Shown piece after piece: positions 38,270-49,500 of a stretch of 64,000 nt of DNA. A model generated the notes under the pieces. That model was not told the origin of the DNA. It saw only the letters and a program-made list of their open reading frames with translations, and searched no databases. Made by a program: the position numbers and the translations under genes. The DNA comes from Panaeolus papilionaceus (lineage: Eukaryota; Basidiomycota; Agaricomycetes; Agaricales): NCBI GenBank assembly GCA_015501605.1, contig JADNRZ010000023.1, positions 682,001 through 746,000 on the forward strand. The letters run 5' to 3'. The first letter of the stretch is position 1. Every line of letters starts with the position of its first letter.

Positions 38270-39312
38270 TACAGCCGGTTTCATATGGTCGTTTGTCAAC
38301 CCAAGAACATATGTGACATGGGTGACCATATTTTGATGAGTGCTTCGGGAAGAGGTTGGAACAACTGCTGAGACTTGTCTAACACAATCCTAACGTGTCG
38401 CAGTATGTAGCTAGAGAGGAGAACAACGTCAGCAACGTGGACACGACATTGAGAACAGAGTGAAGATCAGAAGAACAGAAATACTGTATCATGAGGTTAA
38501 CGAGGACACATAGTCCATTCGTTATCAACAACGTAGAACAAATTTTTGACATCCGGCGACTTGAAAACTGGCGACACAAACCACTCACCCTCATCCAACT
38601 TGCAAATGAAGCATCGACAGAGCCACAGCCCCTTGGCGAGCCATATCTCGAGTAGCTGATGTCGAAGAATCAAATAGCGTCAACGATAATGTCTATCTTT
38701 CTGGTTTTCGACTATCTAGACTGGGGAGCGACTCAAAAAATCAGTTCATGTTAGTGACAATCGATGGGATAGGCAGAATGGCAAGAAGGGAAACACAGCA
38801 GCCAAAAAAGCAAGGATTGGGTTCTCAGGCTCAAGCCTGAGAACCTATCATATCGCCTCTTGCGGAGATAACGAGATAACTGCAATTTACAGCCGTTTTC
38901 ATATCGATAGGCCGCAACAACGTTCATACAGTGACATTTTGTGACGAACGGACCTCGAATTATATCCGAATTTTGATCGTTACGGTACTGTCCAAGAGGC
39001 CACTCCCTCGAACAGGATAACAGAAAGGACGCGTTCACGGCCCAAAAACATCCAAATTTTGCGGAATATTTGCAGTCCTAGGGCTTATTTACCAAAGGTG
39101 CATTTTATATGCTCGCAATAACACTCAGAAGCAGGCCAGAGGTCAAAAACCACTGTACCCAAAGTTTTCGAGATACGTTAGTATGGTTATAGCCGAGTTT
39201 TTTGTAGCTGTCCAAACCCTTTCCCGAAGGTCCCATCAGCATCTGGTCACACCACGTCACATATGTATATGAAAACATTTTGGCCTATCGATATGAAAGC
39301 GGCTGTAAACCG
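38270..39312. repeat. Repeat family with TTTACAGCCG...ATCGATAGGCC termini
   Basis: Three related ends occur: 38270 onward, about 38887-38913 (TTTTCATATCGATAGGCC) and, inverted, 39283-39312 (GGCCTATCGATATGAAAG). The first 100 bases after 38270 also align with the reverse complement of about 39190-39312 (shared ACATATGTGAC, GGTGACCA, CTTCGGGAA blocks). This points to overlapping or tandem copies of a small inverted-repeat element. No transposase is present. Confidence 0.5.
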
Positions 39313-41360
39313 TCACTCACTCGCAAGTCATAACTTATAAACACAGGGCCCAAGGTGATTGAGATCCAAGCAAAGGCGTGAGGTGTTTCACGGAGGGATG
39401 AGATTTCCACGGGGTTTAACGGGCAAACCTGGCACGGGTCCATGGCTGCAATGTCACCGTTCAATGGCCGTTCATTGACTTCATAGAATATAACGTACTT
39501 GGCATCGGGGAACAACTTGTTTCACCCAGCTCTTCCTTTCAACGATGTCCCAATGTTCAAATCGACCAAAAGCGCGACTCAACACGCAAGCAACTTGACA
39601 TCTGCGAAATGAAAACCTTAGAACGCGTTCATGGGTATGCCAGCAGAATTTGGAAAAGAAATCAGATGGGAATTACTTTAACCATCTGGAGGGAGACAGC
39701 ATTGTACCCCAGCCTCCTTCAGTTTTACTGGAATTGACATCCTGAAACACTAACGGACCAAATGACTTGATAAATACTCACATTTCGAAACGTTAAGACT
39801 AGCGCGAGGCTCTCCGTGGACAGGGTAGTGAGGAGGCGTAACTTGCAATCCAAGGCAACATCACGACGGTACCAGGTATTTTTTCAGCGGGAAGAAACTC
39901 AGCCAGACTTTCTATCGAAGGGGATTAGAGTGAGACTGAAGATAGGAACAAACGCCAAGGTCGCATTTGTAACTCATACCTTGTTGAAAAGAACGCTGGG
40001 TGGAATCGTTTCCCTCGGACAGCCCACATATTCAACGGTATCGCAAAGGTCACTACGATGGACAAAAAATTGACATCTGCATAGAAAGAAGCCCGATTAG
40101 CTTAAGTAGTAGATCGTATATCAAGAAAACTGAAGAAAAAGTCAGAGACTTGTGTTATCAGGTGGAGGGAGTCGATTAACGTGACTCGGCCTCCTTCAAT
40201 ACATAAGAAGCTTGGACATCATGAAAGATGAAAGGTCGAAAACGCTTGATGCGCACTTACATGTATATAAGCTTCCGTCGACAAAGTACTACAAGCAATT
40301 TAAACAAGAGCGAGAACTAGAAAAATAGTAAATATGAGTTCCCCAGGTTAAATATCGAGCAAAAAAGAGGTGATGGCAGCTTACTTGCCTTGGCAAAATC
40401 ACAACAAAACTCGTTCCGAAAGAAAGAGATGAGGCAATGTCCCAAGGGCGCGTTACTCCTGAGGAAATAGCACAGTCTAGAGACAAAATGTTGAAATCCG
40501 AGTCGAGGTTGTACTTCTGCTCCGGTCACTATCGCAGTTGGTAATGGAACGTCTGTGAAGCGACAAACCCAGTTAGTATTCGTTTATAAATAGAAACGAT
40601 TAGAAGAAGTCAGATAGGAGAAAAATTGATCTATCAAGAGGAGATATGCTGCTGGAAAGCACGAATGCGACCCAAGGCTCCTTCAAATATCGCTTGTATA
40701 GGCATCCTAACAGCCGATGAATAGACGAAGCTTGACAGGTACTCACGTATCCCGATACAGCGGCAACATATTTACAAGTTGTAGATATTGTAGCTTGAGG
40801 TGAGACCTAGAGCACGGCAACATAAGTTACAGTATTGGACGATTTTCAATGAACAACTGATGAATGAAGCACACCTTTCCTTCACAGATCAAATCACCTG
40901 CTCCTCTTGATGCAGAAGCACGACAATGAATTTTGTGAGGGTTAAAATTCTACTTGTATCCAATACGGAGAGGTGATGCTGGTTTTTTTTTTTTGAGTGG
41001 TGGGACGACTTTGAGGTTACGAAGTAGGATTCTTGGGAGGCTGTTAAAATAATAAAAGAGACATTTAAATCATTTTGACTCGTAAATGAGAGCTCTTTTC
41101 TTGGGTGTTAGCATAGGAGCACGCATTGAAGTTGATAGAGTACAGAATGGGCAGACCCGGATGAAAGTTCGAACGAAGTAAGAGCCAATTCGACCCTGAG
41201 CCCGCAACTGCCCCTGTCGTGAGGTAGGAAATATATCCGGGCAGCGGCCCGCCAAGATTCCCACGACGCGTGTGCGACGCGTCATGCAGTCCTCAGTTGG
41301 CATCGTCCCCAATTTCATTTCTAGTCTTTGACCACCACTACCACTTAAGTACCGCACATC
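39313..41360. repeat. Diverged tandem units of about 480 bp with exon-like structure
   Basis: Around 39600-39790, 40065-40265 and 40545-40750 the same order of motifs recurs: a GACATCTG-type block, a stretch with CTCCTTCA (GAAGGAG on the minus strand), then an ACTCAC/CTTAC splice-donor-like end. On the minus strand the units look like short exons with GT-AG introns. They carry stops and frame changes and no recognised domain, so a decayed repetitive gene is the best reading. A 12-base T run lies at about 40983-40994. Confidence 0.35.
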
Positions 41361-42053
41361 ATGGAGACATCGTTTGGAATTACGGGGAAGGGCTACGTCC
41401 TCATGGCCTCAGATACCACGGCTGCCCGCTCAATCGTGAAAATGAAAACTGACGAAGATAAGATCAAGACGCTCAGCCCACATCTCCTCATGGCGTACTC
41501 CGGGGAACCAGGTGAGTGTAGGATAAATCTATTCTGCTGGGTGGAAGGTCTGACGATTTTGAAGGTGACACTGTCCAATTTGCGGAATACGTTGAGCGTA
41601 ACATCCGCCTGTACCAAATTCGCAACATCTACGCTCTCCGGCCATCTGCTGCTGCATCATGGATCAGGAGATCGCTGGCTGAATCCTTACGTTCTCGCAA
41701 GCCTTACTCAGTCAACCTGCTACTTGGTGGATACGACACAGCATCTCATGACCCCCACCTCTACTGGATTGATTACCTTGGCACGATGACGGAAGTGCCC
41801 TTTGCTGCTCATGGTTATGGTGCTTACTTTGCTCTGAGTTTGCTGGATCGGTACGTATTTCTCTAAATGCCTTGAATAGCTTATAACTCAGCCTATCTAC
41901 TACAGATATCACGATCCCAGCGCTTCATTGGAAGAAGGCATTGCTACCTTGAAACGCTGCATTGACGAGGTGTCCAAGCGTCTGGTCGTGACACCTGGCA
42001 AATACAAAGTGAAGATCGTCGACAAGGATGGTGTCCGAGAAATCGAGTTGTAA
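41361..42053 (+). CDS. PRE1: 20S proteasome subunit beta type-2 (beta-4; yeast Pre1)
   Basis: A structural, non-catalytic beta subunit of the 20S core particle. Exons 41361-41511, 41565-41850 and 41906-42053 join in frame to 194 residues, the usual length for this subunit. [20 protein letters not shown] at the N-terminus matches the family, and there is no propeptide or catalytic Thr1, as expected for beta-4. Other family segments are [38 protein letters not shown] and [17 protein letters not shown]. Introns are 53 and 55 bp. No canonical TATA was noticed. Confidence 0.96.
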
Positions 42054-43330
42054 TTGGCATTTTGTATCACTCAGCTTCCTTCTTTTTTTCTGTATTACTA
42101 CGCTTATGAATTGATGCCCAATTTTGCATCTATATGTTGATGTTTTGCGAGTTTTTGGACGGCCTCAATCATCTTTGGACAAAGACTCCCCACAATAATC
42201 CCTAGCCTTCTTTCAGCCGAATTCACTGTTGGACTTACCTCCTTTCACAGACACAGCGGCTAATTTTGTCTAAGGGTATCTCAATAATTCTTATGGGCAA
42301 TAACGCCCGTCTTGGATGGTGTGCCCTCTGCATGACATACTCGGGTAAGTCTGAACTTTTTCCTTCTTTCTAACATTCTCCCATAGATTTTCCTTGCAAT
42401 AAACGATGGATGTCAGTCAACGTGTTCACACCATTTTTCAGCGACCAACTCTCACCCTAACGTCGACACCACTAGCAACCAATGAGGAGACTCTAGGCCA
42501 ACGTTAACGATATCTGCTGAGTCCTGCCTGGACAGAGTCCCTCCAGCTCCGGGTGTTTCTGGGAAACATACCAGATAATCAAAGCGTGGTCAACATACGA
42601 TTTTATTGCTTCAATTCCAAATCGATCGCCGCTTTTATTCTTTAACTCCTAAAGGATCCTAGCTGCGATTGTCCTACATAGAACGTTCACAGCCTGGCGC
42701 ATAACCTCTTGTTTTCACCGCCAAAAATACTGTCCAAGTCCTTATATTTCTATCTAAATCTTCGCTGTCTCTCTTTTCTATCAGCTGGGATCTAAACGAC
42801 TTCATGGTCTCATGAAGGACACAGGTCATTTAAGCACGAGGAGGGAACTCTGCTTGTTTCTGCTTGTCTATTTCCTGGATTCTTGCACATAGAATTCCAA
42901 GAAAACTCAATAAATTGGGCTGACTCGCGATGTCAATGACACTGAAGACCAAATGATGATTAGAGCTACACAGCGCAAAAGAAAATTAAGGAGAGGAGTT
43001 TGGTATAGTAAGGAGGATTACACGACAGCGACGACAGCAGGAGGTCGGATGGAACGACGCGAATTAGGTGATATGTTGACAGCAATACGATAGCGAGGAC
43101 AATGGGCAGTGTTGAATGTTACGACGAGAATGACGCAAGTAAAAGGGATAAGAACAAGGAATTATTGAAAGGACTCCTGTGAAGGTACGCGACAGCAAAA
43201 AGAAAACAACAAGGTTGGGAAAAAGGGCAGAAACCCCCCCTCATAAATCTTCTGAAAATCCCAACCTAACCCACTCCTCTGAGTCGCGCCCATGACAACG
43301 CTCCTCGACAAACACCCTCACTTTTTCCGT
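42054..43330. other. Intergenic downstream of the proteasome gene
   Basis: No gene recognised. Confidence 0.45.
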
Positions 43331-44785
43331 TCAAAGGCTCATGAGACAAGTCTCCTGCTTGGGCTGAAGAAACTCCAACATCCTCTCTGCGTCTTGGCTG
43401 TGCTCAGGCGAGCCAGAGATATGAATTTCATACCACTCGTCCAGTTGGCGCAAGAGAGCAATATCATAAGTTATGACAGGCAGCCGTGGATGTGCATCCA
43501 GTTGAGCAGGATGAGAGGCGAGAGAGGACATTGTTCTGGACCCAATGTTGAATTTGAAGCCTAGGGATTGGCGGTTGTGGTTGAGGGACGGTAATAAATA
43601 AGACGTATATGCCTGGTACATCCCAATGTGGTACCATGTTGAAATTGGCCGGGTCTTGCACGACGACGAGACGTTGGACCTCGGATTCGTTCAACTGGTG
43701 TTGACTGTGAGGTCCTAAATACCGGGTAAAAAAAATGGAATGAGTATGGCTCACGACGATAAATAGAAGAAGACGAGAGAATAACTTACTGTCAGCTTGC
43801 ATTGAACGCCGTGCAGTATGTCCCCAAACAGAGTCCCAGATAACCCACAAAAGCTCAGAGCGTTGAGCGAGGTTTCAGCGACCCAGCGTAAAGACCTTGA
43901 GGTAGGTCGTGTGGGCAATTCAGCAATGAGTGGTGGTCAAAGGGGTGCACGTCGTGGTGGAGGTGGTGGTGACCACGATGGTGATAGGTGCGGCGGGTGC
44001 TGCTCGTCCTGACATGAACAACAGGCGAAAAAATGCTGAAAAGAAGGGAAGGAAGAGAGCTCTGGAACCAAGGACGACATATACAAGATGGCCCCAGCGT
44101 GATGCTTCTCCACAAATTGGCGGTCGTCGGGATGCCCAGGTCGCATTTTGTGTAGCATAGAGTAAATGAGCTTCCCTGTCTTTGGCGATTAAAAACCAGG
44201 ATGTCTTCAGAGTTTGTTCCTTTCAATGAGGTGATGGCCACAATCTTAGTGCGTCCGAATTCTGTGGAGGCTTGGGCGCTGCGAGTCATCGTCACCAAGT
44301 AGTCCAAGAGGAAGGAAAATGCAGAAGTCATTGAGCATCCGGGTTTAGATTTTACGAGGTGGGAGAACTGAAGTTGTGAAAAAAGAGGATGATGATTGGC
44401 TTTGAAGAAGCGACTTTGCAGGTGTGATGCATGAAGCCTATCCTTTCGTCGCTGAAGACCAGATCCGTGGAGTGAGTGTGCACTGTCCTGGTGCGTCACA
44501 AGTCTCGGCAATTGATTGACGAGGCGGCATTGCTTTGAAGAAGTGATGCTGTTGATCAAAGACGAGTTGGGCGAGACATGTGGCGCAGTTGTAGGCGTCG
44601 TGAGCGGGTTTTGATCCAGCAACGCCACGGGAATTCTCTGGGAGGCAAAATGTGTTGTCAATATCAGTCGTAAGAGTGGAAATCAAACTAAAAAGACTTG
44701 CCTCTGGAGGACCATACACTCCCATTTCAAACCCTACGGCTCTACCTGTGATCGGCGATCGCATGAGCCACGTCCAATTTTCCAT
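43331..44785 (-). pseudogene. Decayed paralogue of the gene at 47668-49500
   Basis: Pieces on the minus strand match the 47.7-49.5 kb protein in order: RIPVALLDQN (against KINVALLNHD), VKSKPG...FLLDYL (against VRSKAG...LLLDYL), RPG...QFVEKHHA (against RPG...QFLKDHHI) and LPVITYDIALLRQL (against LPVVPFGFTLLHKL). The pieces lie in different frames, and I could not join them with good splice sites. The N-terminal part also differs. It is interpreted as a frameshifted or partly decayed copy; a functional gene with unusual introns is less likely. Confidence 0.5.
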
Positions 44786-45857
44786 GCCCTTGACCCAGTA
44801 TCACTGTGCACGTTCAATGAGGAAACCCCGCTGTTTTGTTTATTTCCAAGGACGACGTGCAAGGAAATTCAAGTAGGCGGTGTTGGGAGCGAGCCTTGGG
44901 CATGGCGAAAATCGAACAAAAGCATCAGAAGGTTGATAAGTAGGATGATGAAAGTTAAAATCACATCCCAGTTCAAACCTTCATGCTAGTCCTTTCCGCC
45001 ACTGGCACACCCAGGTTTGCACACCACCATCCTGGCCATAGTCTTCCAGAAGAGAAAATGAATTTCAATTACATTGAGGGTTTGTGCAGAATGGGTGTTG
45101 CGAATAACATGGTACCAGCGACCAAGTCAAGGCGGGAGAAGAAGAAAAAGAAAAAGAGGCTCAGTCAAGAGCAAGGACACCCTTTTGAATCTGGTCTAGC
45201 CGCAGTAAGAAGCGCATATAAAGCTCACCCTCCACCGTCTTTATCGTAGAGAAAGTGAAGAATGAAGGTCGCGACGGAGGGGAGGGTACGTTTTCAAAGG
45301 GCTCTTGCCTGATTTAACCCTCAAAAAAATTCAAAATTAAACGTAAATTTTGAACGTGTGCCCTGGGGTTGAGTGAGACCGTCCCAGCAGACTCTGCCGC
45401 ACGACAGATCTAGCAGGCAGACATTGGCCGTAAATGACAGAACAGATGACAACCGCCATTGGTTATCTACATTCCAAACAAGGATATTTTGCCGTTGATT
45501 GAAACTTAGACACCGAATTACACAAAAAATAGAAGGGCCAAGAAATATAACAGAAAGTATTATGAGCCATAGACTCCCACTAGAAATAGATGATAGCAAG
45601 GTGGTGTATCAGGAGTCATTTCTTGGAACGTCCGAAAATGAAAGATGAGTAATTGAAGTCAAACAATCAGTAGAATTAAACAGAGTAAAATTATAGAAAG
45701 CAGGTCGACCAGGATAGTGAAGTAGCTGACCCCAAAGCTCAGACGATGATAGCCAGATGATGAGAGAAGAAAGCCAAGATCCAAGTTGAACATGATGTTC
45801 GCACGCCTACTCCTTCTTCCTTGAACTCGACTTTCAGGTTTGAATTCATTTTACATC
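44786..45857. other. Intergenic
   Basis: No supported feature between the decayed paralogue and the kinase gene. Confidence 0.45.
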
Positions 45858-46838
45858 ATGTTGGGCCAATTGATAGCAGAAGGTTCATTCGGTAAGTTGC
45901 TTTCTCGTGTTACAGTCTCATTTGATGTCGACGCATTCTGCACTCCATTTTCTTTAGGGCAAGTTTATGTCCTTGAAATTAAACCAAAAAAAGTCGCAAA
46001 AGTCACACCGATCACCTCCACCGTTCTTAACCACGAATACCAAGCATACAATCGATTAAGAAACATTCCAGGAATCGTAGGGCATGTCACTATTCTCGAG
46101 ACCAACACGACACGCTCTCTTATTATGGAGCATGTGGGAAATCCACTCTCAACAATTGCCTTCCACAAGATGGCCATGCAGCACAGGCTGCCCCTAATTG
46201 CACGCCTTCTTTGTAAACTTGTGCGTTTTACACTGATATCTACCTGAGTTGTGTTTTGTAACGAGATTCCAGCTTTTGACTGTCAACCTGATGCATAAAA
46301 GAGATGTCATCCATGGGGACATCTCCCCCTCAAATGTCACCATTGCCCCACCGCGCGATCGCTATAGTCGTTCTCGCATTTTTCTCATAGATTTTGGTGC
46401 ATCCATGATCTCGGGTCGTACAGAGGGCATTCCACACACCAGTACACGATTCGCCAGTCATTGGCGCTTATCGTCGGCAACACTAGGTCCGTGAATTAGC
46501 GCTGCATTTCCTTCTTTATCATTCTTTATTGATGTTCCTCTAAAGCACCTTCAACGTCCGACGACCTCCTCTCCTTGGCCAATTGTATTCTCTTCTTAAT
46601 AAAAGGGGAACTGCCTTGGGACAAGGAATGCGAGAATTTTGAGCAGCACCCTACCCCAGCCAATCTTGAGACCGTCATACACGTCAAGGCAAGCACGTCC
46701 CCTGAAATACTTTGTGCTGGACTGCCAGTAATCTTCCTGGAATTATATCAAGCCGTTCTAAAATTAGAAAAATCCGCTGATAAGCTTGACTATATGTATT
46801 TTCTGCAACATTTTTATTACTTGGCTAGCAAATTTTAA
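45858..46838 (+). CDS. Compact CK1-like protein kinase
   Basis: Exons 45858-45891, 45958-46220, 46273-46486 and 46546-46838 join in frame to 267 residues. It keeps a Gly-rich loop (AEGSFGQVY, residues 7-15), a candidate VAIK-type Lys in VAKV (Lys26), the catalytic loop HGDISPSNV (113-121) and LIDFG (137-141). TRFAS and DDLLSLAN...GELPW follow, the latter typical of casein-kinase-1-like enzymes. The HGD form in place of HRD and the short C-lobe are unusual. The protein ends after about 90 residues past the activation segment, near the minimum for a kinase fold. It lies between the two paralogues of the uncharacterised family. Substrate unknown; it may be a weak or pseudo-kinase. Confidence 0.75.
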
Positions 46839-47667
46839 TGTACCAGTGCCCCGTTTTTGTATGAAATCGCGTACTGCTATAGATTTATTTTTTCGTGAAA
46901 TTTTGGCTTGCTGACCATGTGTGTAGCAAGCAATGTGTAGCTAGAAAACTAAATAACTAATTATTTCTACAGTTTATATCTAAAACCGCCCTACCACTGT
47001 AAGTTGGTTCCGGCTCTTCTCCGACTCATTCGACCTCAGCTCCATATCTCGACACAGAATTGACTCCTTCAAAGGTCCTTCTGATAGAAGTTGCGCAATC
47101 TGTGTATCTCATCCTGCAAGTGTGTTATGTTCTTTTCCCATTCTTCATCAATGATTTGAATGCATTGGAGCCCAAGAGACTCAGAGAGAGAAATAGTAAA
47201 GCGAGGTCGTGACAGGCATGTCTAATGATCAGCTGAAAGATGCGACACCCTTCCAGCGTTCAACTAAACGGTTCATTGCAACTTATGCGACAGGGACACT
47301 GGATTTAACTCTGGGCACAACACAAAGAATGAAACTCCAATGGTATTGATACGATGGCAGGTATCTGACAAATGTACGGCTAGAATAGCAACTTGAAAAT
47401 AGTATGGATTATAATCTAGAATGAAGAGGATGAAGTAAATAGGACGAGCTGTACGAAATTCGATGCGGAAATGTGATGAAAAATGCAGAAAGTACAAGAG
47501 CAAGATGAAAGCGAAATCGATGCGAGAGAATGATATGAGTGGTTTCCAAAGTGGTGTGTAGGGGTGATATGTGCGAGGCAAGAACGAATATCGACGTAAA
47601 ACGAGAGGCATGAAAATAGAAAGAAAAAAATAGACACACAAAAAAAGAATGTCAACGTTAGATTCGC
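46839..47667. other. Intergenic between convergent genes
   Basis: 3' regions only; overlapping hydrophobic ORFs on the minus strand are judged spurious. Confidence 0.45.
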
Positions 47668-49500
47668 CTAAGCCAATCCAAGTCGAACCCACTCCGCTTG
47701 AGACGCGGGCCCGTGAACACATTTCTTGATATAATTCTCGACCCTGTTCTTCGACTTCTTCCTTAAATCATCGTTCAACAATGTCTCATCGTCCCAAGGT
47801 CTTTCTTTGCGATAATACTCAAGATATCTATCTTGTTGTAAAAGAGCAAAGAGGTCGTCTGCATGTCGTTGTTTCGCCTCAGCAGGGCGACAATGCTTGA
47901 CAGAGTTGGCCCATATCCTGAGCTTATGCAAAAGCGTGAATCCAAATGGTACAACAGGAAGCGATCCCACCCACTGGGTATGGTTGAGAGAATTTGGATC
48001 GAAGGGTGGAAGAGGGGAGGTGGAAGGGAGGAAGATGTCAATCCTATAGCCATGTTTTCTGTGCGCATCCGGACCCGCAATGACGAATTCAAAGTCTAAG
48101 TTTTGATGCTGTCGTGGCCTACAATAAAGAGTCTTGCCAACCATTCTGAACTCTTCACTCTTGTGACTAGCCATCCATCGTTTAATCTTGACAGCATTGA
48201 CCTTTTCTGTCAGTGGGGCGTAAACAGCGATTTCGATGCGCTGCGAAAGGTTCAGAGGTGAGTTGGATTCGGGAACCAAGTTTTTGACAAGAATTAACGT
48301 ACCGATGGAACTGTCAGAGCTCCGTAAAGTAAATTCGCCATACCTCCCATGAGCCCAGGTGAAAGACCCAACAGCAAAAGATTACACACTGCTGCTTCCG
48401 CAACCCAACGCAGAGACCGTACAGTGGGCGAGGTCGTTGCCTCTTCTTCACCTTTTTTGAGAGATTTGGATGGTGAGTCCATGGAGACATCGGACACGTT
48501 GTCTACATCAGACGATGGAATGTCGTACCAAAGGTCTTCTTCTGGGGTTGGGCTTTCTCTCTCCGACAGTGGTGCTGAGGGACTTCGTCGTGCAGAAGGA
48601 GCTGGTGTCGAATTTGATACAGAAGATGTTTCTGCAATCGAAGAGGGGGAACCGAATTCTGCCTGTGTTGTTCCAGAGGAGTCGCGGAAGATAAGACGGA
48701 AAGGGGAGAGGGTGCGGATTTCCTGGACGAACAAGGCTATGTACTTGGCGGCTTCAATATGATGATCTTTGAGGAACTGAAGGTTCGCGAGATTGCCAGG
48801 TCTCTGATGCTCGGTCAGATCGCGAAGGTGGGAACACCATCTTGGGAGCTTTTCCAGACTTGAGAGTGTGAATCTTGCCAGAACCATCATCTGCCTCGAT
48901 GATTTCGACCGTTGTATTACCAGAATCGATAGCTTTTTGGATTTTCTTCTTAGCTTTGATCAAATAGTCCAGAAGCAAGAAAAACGGGGACATCATGAGC
49001 CATCCGGCCTTCGACCTAACGAGGCGAGAAGCTTCGAACGGTGTTTGTTTAGATGGTGAGAGAGCAGAGACGGAGAACAGCACAATCTTGTAAAGTTTCG
49101 TCGAGCAAAATCGCGGGTCTTTGAAAATGAAATCCCCCAATTCAGACAGGTTGAAAGGGCTTTTGTTGTCAAAGTTCAGTTCTGCTAGTTCCTTGGCTAC
49201 ATCCTCTGGAGACGTGTCGTGGTTCAACAGAGCAACATTGATTTTCTAACGAAAGATGTGTTCGTTATTCGAGCAGGTGATAAAAAATGTTAAACTCACC
49301 TTGAGGCGTTTACGAATTCCAATCTCAAACTGAGCAGCTTTTCCTGTCACCGCGTAAGCCATACCCAGCCGTTCCAAGCCTTCGTTCAAATACTGCATCG
49401 CAGTTTGAACCACGCTATTAGGGGCTTGCGCGTCTCTGATTCGTCCTAAGATCTGCGCCACCAAGTTCTCATTCATAGCCTTGTGGTTCTTCCTGGGCAT
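47668..49500 (-). CDS. Uncharacterised basidiomycete protein, one junction unresolved
   Basis: Supported exons are 49300-49500, from 49245 down to about 48900, to 48303, and 47668-48240. The GTGAGT and GTACGT donors are good and their junctions are in phase. The N-terminus (MPRKNHKAMNENLVAQILGR...) is followed by a folded-looking region with KAGWLMMSPFFLLLDYL, an acidic Ser-rich linker (about 48440-48660) and a C-terminal domain with RIEIAVYAPL, GYRIDIFLPST and LPVVPFGFTLLHKLRIW. Between about 48900 and 48780 the reading must shift by one base, and no good GT-AG intron does this. Either a poor donor (near 48909) is used or a frameshift is present. The C-terminal pattern vaguely recalls nucleotidyltransferase-like folds, but I assign no function. 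Confidence 0.5.
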
